Positions 60,626 through 64,000 of a DNA stretch of 64,000 nucleotides are shown here, one piece after another. The position numbers were made by a program, and so were the translations under genes. This stretch comes from Acanthosoma haemorrhoidale (lineage: Eukaryota > Arthropoda > Insecta > Hemiptera > Acanthosomatidae): contig OV884009.1 in assembly GCA_930367205.1 (NCBI GenBank), positions 123,574,639-123,638,638 on the forward strand. Direction: 5' to 3'. Below the pieces are notes generated by a model, which saw nothing but the letters and a program-made list of their open reading frames with translations, was not told the DNA's origin and searched no databases. Every line of letters starts with the position of its first letter. Positions within the stretch are counted from its first letter, which is position 1.

Positions 60626-60769
60626 CCTCTCCCGAATTGCATTACATCTCAGGATGTGGTCGCCTCACTGCCGACACGCTCCTCAGGCTTTATCACGTTG
60701 CTCCCATCTACGTGACTCGACCTTCTGCCCTGTCTGTCTCCTGTTTCTGCTGCGCCTTGCTTCTTCTCC

Positions 60770-61306
60770 TTAAGTTCCCGAAGTCCCTGATGACTCATCT
60801 TCTGATGATCCACTCTCCCCATGTGTCATGCTCCGTCTCTCTCTTACTTCTTGAGTGTTTACCTCCATTGGTTCTGATCGTTGGTATTCTCTCCTCCGGA
60901 AGATATACGGGCAATGCCTCGCGATGTGTCCTTCCTCGCTACACTCAAAACATTTTGTTCGAGGACACTGTGCCACTAAATGTCCTGCCTTCCTACATCC
61001 GTGGCATTTTCTTTCTTCCTTGGGCGGGGCATACGTTGGTCTCGTTCCTCTAAATCTTCTTTCTCCTGTCGTTCCCTTGTCTCTGCCAATAACGGACGTT
61101 TCTGGTCTCCTCCAGGTTGGTTTCAGGGTCCGGGTTCTTTTGTATGCAACTCGGCTCCACTCATTGTCGACGTCTTGCACCCTCACTTCTTCCTCCTTGG
61201 CACTAGTGTCGATCATTGATTGTGCACACTCCGAGAACGAGCGCTCATCAGAGAATTCTTCCTTTCTTCCCGTCTCCTTGGCCAGTTGCACTTTTAGAAT
61301 TGTGGA
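60770..61306 (-). pseudogene. gag: Gag of element B, C-terminal part with two zinc knuckles
   Basis: Continues the gag frame after the stop at 61309-61307. It holds two canonical CCHC knuckles (CHGCRKAGHLVAQC and CFECSEEGHIARHC) and a Ser/Glu-rich tail ending at TAA 60770. It gives nucleic-acid binding to the particle protein. Between 60,769 and 60,626 an open stretch in another frame (KEKKQGAAETGDRQGR) links to protease. Confidence 0.85.
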
Positions 61307-61873
61307 TTAGAATCCCATTCTACCCTCCACCTCTTCTACGCTAATCGACTCTCTCATCTTCTCCGTTATCTTATTGAAACGGCCTACTAACCCCGCAGCA
61401 TATTGCCCGTTACTTTGTCTTGGGGACTTTGTCTCCCTAAACATTTGGAATATGTCCTCCTCGGGAGTCCATCGTCCTCCTCCGTACGCCTTCTTCAATC
61501 TTATCTTAATTAATTCCCACGGGGTTTCTTCATCTGCCTGAATTTGATTCAGTATACTTCTCTTGACCCGACATATCAGGGCCGCCTTCAACGATTGCGC
61601 GTCTCTGGGATCTATTAAATTTTCTTGTACTTTAGCTCCAATTAAAGCTTTGAGACGGTCTCCTCCTTTTAGGAAATGGTTCAGCTCACCCAGTTCCCCA
61701 GTGAATCTCTCCAGCTCCGCAACAGCCTTCCTCAGATCCTGGGTATTCATCGCTTTTACCCTTCTCAGCGCGAGCGCCGTGGCATGAACTTCTGGCATAG
61801 TTCCCACTCTTCTAATATCTGCTCCCTCTACGAGATTCAAGATGGGCTGTCTCAAAACTCCTCCTTCAGTCAT
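61307..61873 (-). pseudogene. gag: Gag of element B, N-terminal part
   Basis: ATG 61873 lies about 80 bp after the primer site (MTEGGVLRQPILNLVEG). The 188 codons include a capsid-like helical region (ALICRVKRSILNQIQADEET, then PWELIKIRLKKAYGG). A TAA at 61309-61307 cuts it off from the zinc-knuckle part, which continues in the same frame. A single nonsense mutation is the simplest explanation. Confidence 0.85.
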
Positions 61874-61951
61874 CTTCTCTCTTTCGCGTATAGAAGAAAA
61901 AAAAACAAAAAAAAATTACGCTCGCACTCGATAACTCTCTTTCTCCACGGT

Positions 61952-61969
61952 TCCCGGGTTTCGGCACCA
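61952..61969 (-). other. Primer binding site of element B, tRNA-Phe
   Basis: Minus-strand TGGTGCCGAAACCCGGGA is the exact complement of the 3' end of eukaryotic tRNA-Phe (TCCCGGGTTTCGGCA plus CCA). Its first T is also the last base of the LTR. Confidence 0.88.
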
Positions 61970-62164
61970 GTTAATGTTTATTGAATTACAAGCTAAGAAA
62001 GGTTGGTAATAATAACACGTAGAACGTTATAACAAGACTGCTTTATTAAGTCCAAGATACCTCTATCTATAGGTAATACCTGTAAACATATACAGATAAC
62101 ATATGTTTGGGGATTAAGGCTGCACCTTACTGAGTTAAGGCACTAGCGGCGCCTGGACTTAACT
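61969..62164 (-). repeat. 5' LTR of element B (196 bp)
   Basis: AGTTAAG...CATTAACT on the minus strand. It is 16 bp longer than the other LTR because of a segment around 62120-62140 in which TTAAGG occurs twice. It is followed on the plus strand by TATA (62165-62168), the second copy of the TSD. Confidence 0.9.
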
Positions 62165-62184
62165 TATAGATATATATATATATA

Positions 62185-62370
62185 AGTTAATGCTTACCGG
62201 CTTTAGAATTCAAAAACAAAGGGAAAAAAGGTACAGAGAAACAAGACGCTTGAAAGCTAGAACTAGACTGTTTATTTCGAGTCTATAACCCTGTATATTT
62301 ACATTCGGGATGTTTACATCCCGACGTTCGGGGATTAAGGTTGAGTACTGATGCTGCCCGGAGCTTAACT
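62185..62370 (-). repeat. 3' LTR of element C (186 bp)
   Basis: On the minus strand AGTTAAGCTCC...GCATTAACT. It contains the palindrome with arms TCGGGATGT (62305-62313) and ACATCCCGA (62316-62324) that is shared with element A, and an AATAAA on the minus strand. Confidence 0.88.
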
Positions 62371-62809
62371 CCCCCCTGCCAGTTTACGCACACCTCCTCG
62401 TAAACTATGAAGTCTAAGTCTAAATTGAGGACGACTTAGGCGATATTACGGTCACTCTCCTAATCGTACTAAGGGAGCGAAGGCCAGCCCAAACAGTACA
62501 CAACCTGTAATCCCTTACATTCGGTCTTATTTATAAGACACTTATAGTCCACATAAAACGCTGCCTCTAACACTGCAGCCACTAGTGACAAAATAAAAAA
62601 AAACAAAAAAAAAGTACATGGCTCATTACTCACAGAAAACAATGGCATCTTACACGCTACACAAAGTCGATATTTCTACACAGCCTGTGTACATTATAAA
62701 AAAACAACAAAAGGAATTACAAAAAAAAAATACTTCTACAAATGGTACAAAGTGTACGTATGTATACCATACCAAATTTGGCTACGTGCAGAAGCGAGGA
62801 CACTCCAAC
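62371..62809 (-). other. 3' non-coding region of element C with hairpin and polypurine tract
   Basis: Minus-strand polypurine tract GGCAGGGGGG (62380-62371) is preceded by a hairpin with arms AGTTTACG (62381-62388) and CGTAAACT (62399-62406) around a 10-nt loop. Arms and loop length equal those of element A. No env gene is seen. Confidence 0.75.
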
Positions 62810-64000
62810 TCACTCATGGCCTGCACCCTCCCCCCCCCCTGGCGGGAGTTTTAACTGTTTGACGTGGACGGTCCTCCGTTTCGTCGGAGGTCTTGCACTC
62901 TCGATGGTGACGATGTTATGCTCCCTGATCACCACCACCTTGAATGGACCGTCGTATCTGACCGAGTCTTTGCTCCGATTAGAGCAAATTTTACGATATA
63001 CAATCGTCCCAATTTTAAGGTCCCCCATTCGACCCCGGACTTTGAGGTTTACCCGAGCAACTCTCTTGACCTTCTCCCTCACGATTTTGTCACGAACTTT
63101 GCCCCAAAGTTTTCCGAGCTCTAAGTGAGCACTTAACATTTGCTCCGCCATTCCCTCGTCTGCCACCGTCTCTGTCCCGTTCCGGCGCCTCGCGCGCAGT
63201 CCGAAGAGGATATCGAACGGCGTAAACCCCGTGGTGGAGTGGAATGATTGTATGCCGCCACTGCCTGCAGACCCTTTTCTACCTGATACACCAACAGGTG
63301 GTCACTCAAGGTACTGTGCAACCTTTCGATGCCTCTGCGACTCTTAGGATGTCCTGGGGTGTTGAGATGCCACACGATATCAAGATTTTTCATCTCCGTC
63401 CGAACGTTTGCATTATCAAACTCCCTACCCCCATCCGACGAGATTCGGTCCGGTACCCCATAAAACTGGAGCCACGTTCGTAATGCCTGTAAGACGGCGT
63501 TGGATGATTTGTCTTTTACGGCATACGCCATAGCTACCTTACTGAAGGTATCTATTGTCGTAACCCACTTATATCCCTTCCGAGTGAACGTGTCAATCTG
63601 TAGTTCACTCAGTGGCGTCTCTGCTGTGGGTGTTTCCTCCTGTTGTCCCTGTGGTGGGTGTCGATCATATTTAGTCTTAAGACATATATCGCACGTTCCT
63701 ATGATCACTTGGATCGTCTTTTTCATATCCCACCAGAAGTACCGTCGCTGTAATGCTTGCAAAGTCTCCTGCGCACCGCGGTGGTTCGTCTTCCCTTGAT
63801 GGCAGGCAAGCGTTACTTCCCGCTGCTGTTCCTCATCACGCAGTGTCTGGACCATAGACAGACAACGAACAAACGATCGATCAATACCCAGTTGTTCTGT
63901 TCTCCATAATTTCTTGATCAGATCCCACACTGTCGCGTTGCCGACAAATAGATGGTAGGTCTTCCCTGGTCTGGATGCATCTTTCAATGCCTGGCAAATT
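62810..64000 (-). pseudogene. pol: Integrase region of element C, frameshifted and partial
   Basis: The frame is open from the window edge to 63133. Counting from the codon at 63987, it has zinc ligands H63/H69 and C99/C102 and catalytic D132, D185 (SSDGGREFDN) and E221 (DD35E). After VAAYNHS a deletion shifts the frame; homology resumes in the next frame to 62810 (VADEGMAEQ, YDGPFKVVVIREHN, QLKLPPGGGEGAGHE). Compared with A and B a short piece around the GL-AVAAYNHS region is also missing. The upstream part lies outside the window. Confidence 0.87.

Larger units (their letters stand above)
56846..62164 (-). mobile_element. Element B: near-complete errantivirus-like Ty3/gypsy element without env
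   Basis: The 5,319-bp element reads right to left: 5' LTR (62164-61969), tRNA-Phe primer site, gag, protease, RT, RNase H, integrase, G-rich polypurine tract and 3' LTR (57025-56846). The 4-bp TSD is TATA, typical of the 17.6/297 group. The LTRs differ by several substitutions and a 16-bp length difference. The coding region has at least two in-frame stops and two frameshifts, so the copy is dead and clearly older than the element in the satellite. RT and integrase sequences resemble insect errantiviruses, but no envelope gene follows pol. Confidence 0.93.
62185..64000 (-). mobile_element. Element C: errantivirus-like Ty3/gypsy element, running off the right edge
   Basis: Same family as A and B, minus strand. 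The 3' LTR, polypurine tract, hairpin, 3' non-coding region, integrase and the segment just before it are in the window. RT, gag and the 5' LTR would lie beyond 64,000. Only 20 bp of AT-rich sequence (62165-62184) separates it from element B in the same orientation. Confidence 0.9.

Noticed and set aside
57454..61984. Many plus-strand open frames across element B
   Set aside because: They are shadows of the minus-strand gag and pol. No independent domain is visible.

Overview
The window is eukaryotic, almost certainly arthropod and most likely insect. Evidence: a megasatellite, a jockey-type LINE remnant, Ty3/gypsy elements primed by tRNA-Ser and tRNA-Phe, insertions at TATA like those of the Drosophila 17.6/297 group, AATAAA polyadenylation signals, and a block of decaying DNA-virus-like genes with BIR domains. 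I cannot name the species. No intact single-copy host gene is visible.

Layout. (1) 1 to about 44,995: a tandem satellite with a 118-bp monomer (about 39% GC, roughly 340 monomers), running off the left edge. It has local higher-order structure with repeat offsets of 827, 1,770, 3,424, 3,653 and 3,658 bp. Monomers near the right edge (about 42,300-44,995) are more irregular. (2) 13,369-17,731: a complete Ty3/gypsy LTR element inserted in one monomer. It has identical 147-bp LTRs, a 5-bp target duplication (TGTCC) and one uninterrupted 1,342-residue Gag-Pol frame whose ATG lies across the LTR/primer-binding-site junction. (3) 45,000-49,900: a mostly decayed region. It holds a weak terminal-exon candidate, an unidentified 71-codon frame, a degraded jockey-clade LINE on the minus strand (ORF1 at 49,895-48,570, reverse-transcriptase scraps at about 46,845-46,470) and a 39-bp minisatellite.

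(4) 50,181-54,397: a compact cassette that looks like an endogenised DNA virus or Polinton/adintovirus-type element. On the plus strand are a virion-protein-like frame, a 403-codon capsid-like frame, an exonuclease-like plus BIR gene and a small acidic protein. On the minus strand, tail to tail, are a BIR protein and one or two small basic proteins. Most frames carry only one or two nonsense or frameshift lesions. The capsid assignment rests on pattern recognition only.

(5) 54,897-64,000: three related errantivirus-like Ty3/gypsy elements without env. A (plus strand, 5'-truncated, 54,897-56,141), B (minus strand, nearly full length with both LTRs, 56,846-62,164, TSD TATA, tRNA-Phe primer site, several lesions) and C (minus strand, running off the right edge, 62,185-64,000). 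B and C lie 20 bp apart head to tail in one AT-rich tract. All three have 180-196-bp AGTT...AACT LTRs, an LTR TGTAAACA core and integrases with Asp-Gly-Gly at the second catalytic position. A and C also share a hairpin just before the polypurine tract.

Taken together the window looks like pericentromeric or centromeric heterochromatin: a large homogenised satellite, a very young retroelement inside it, and a flank made of nested and decayed mobile and viral sequence.
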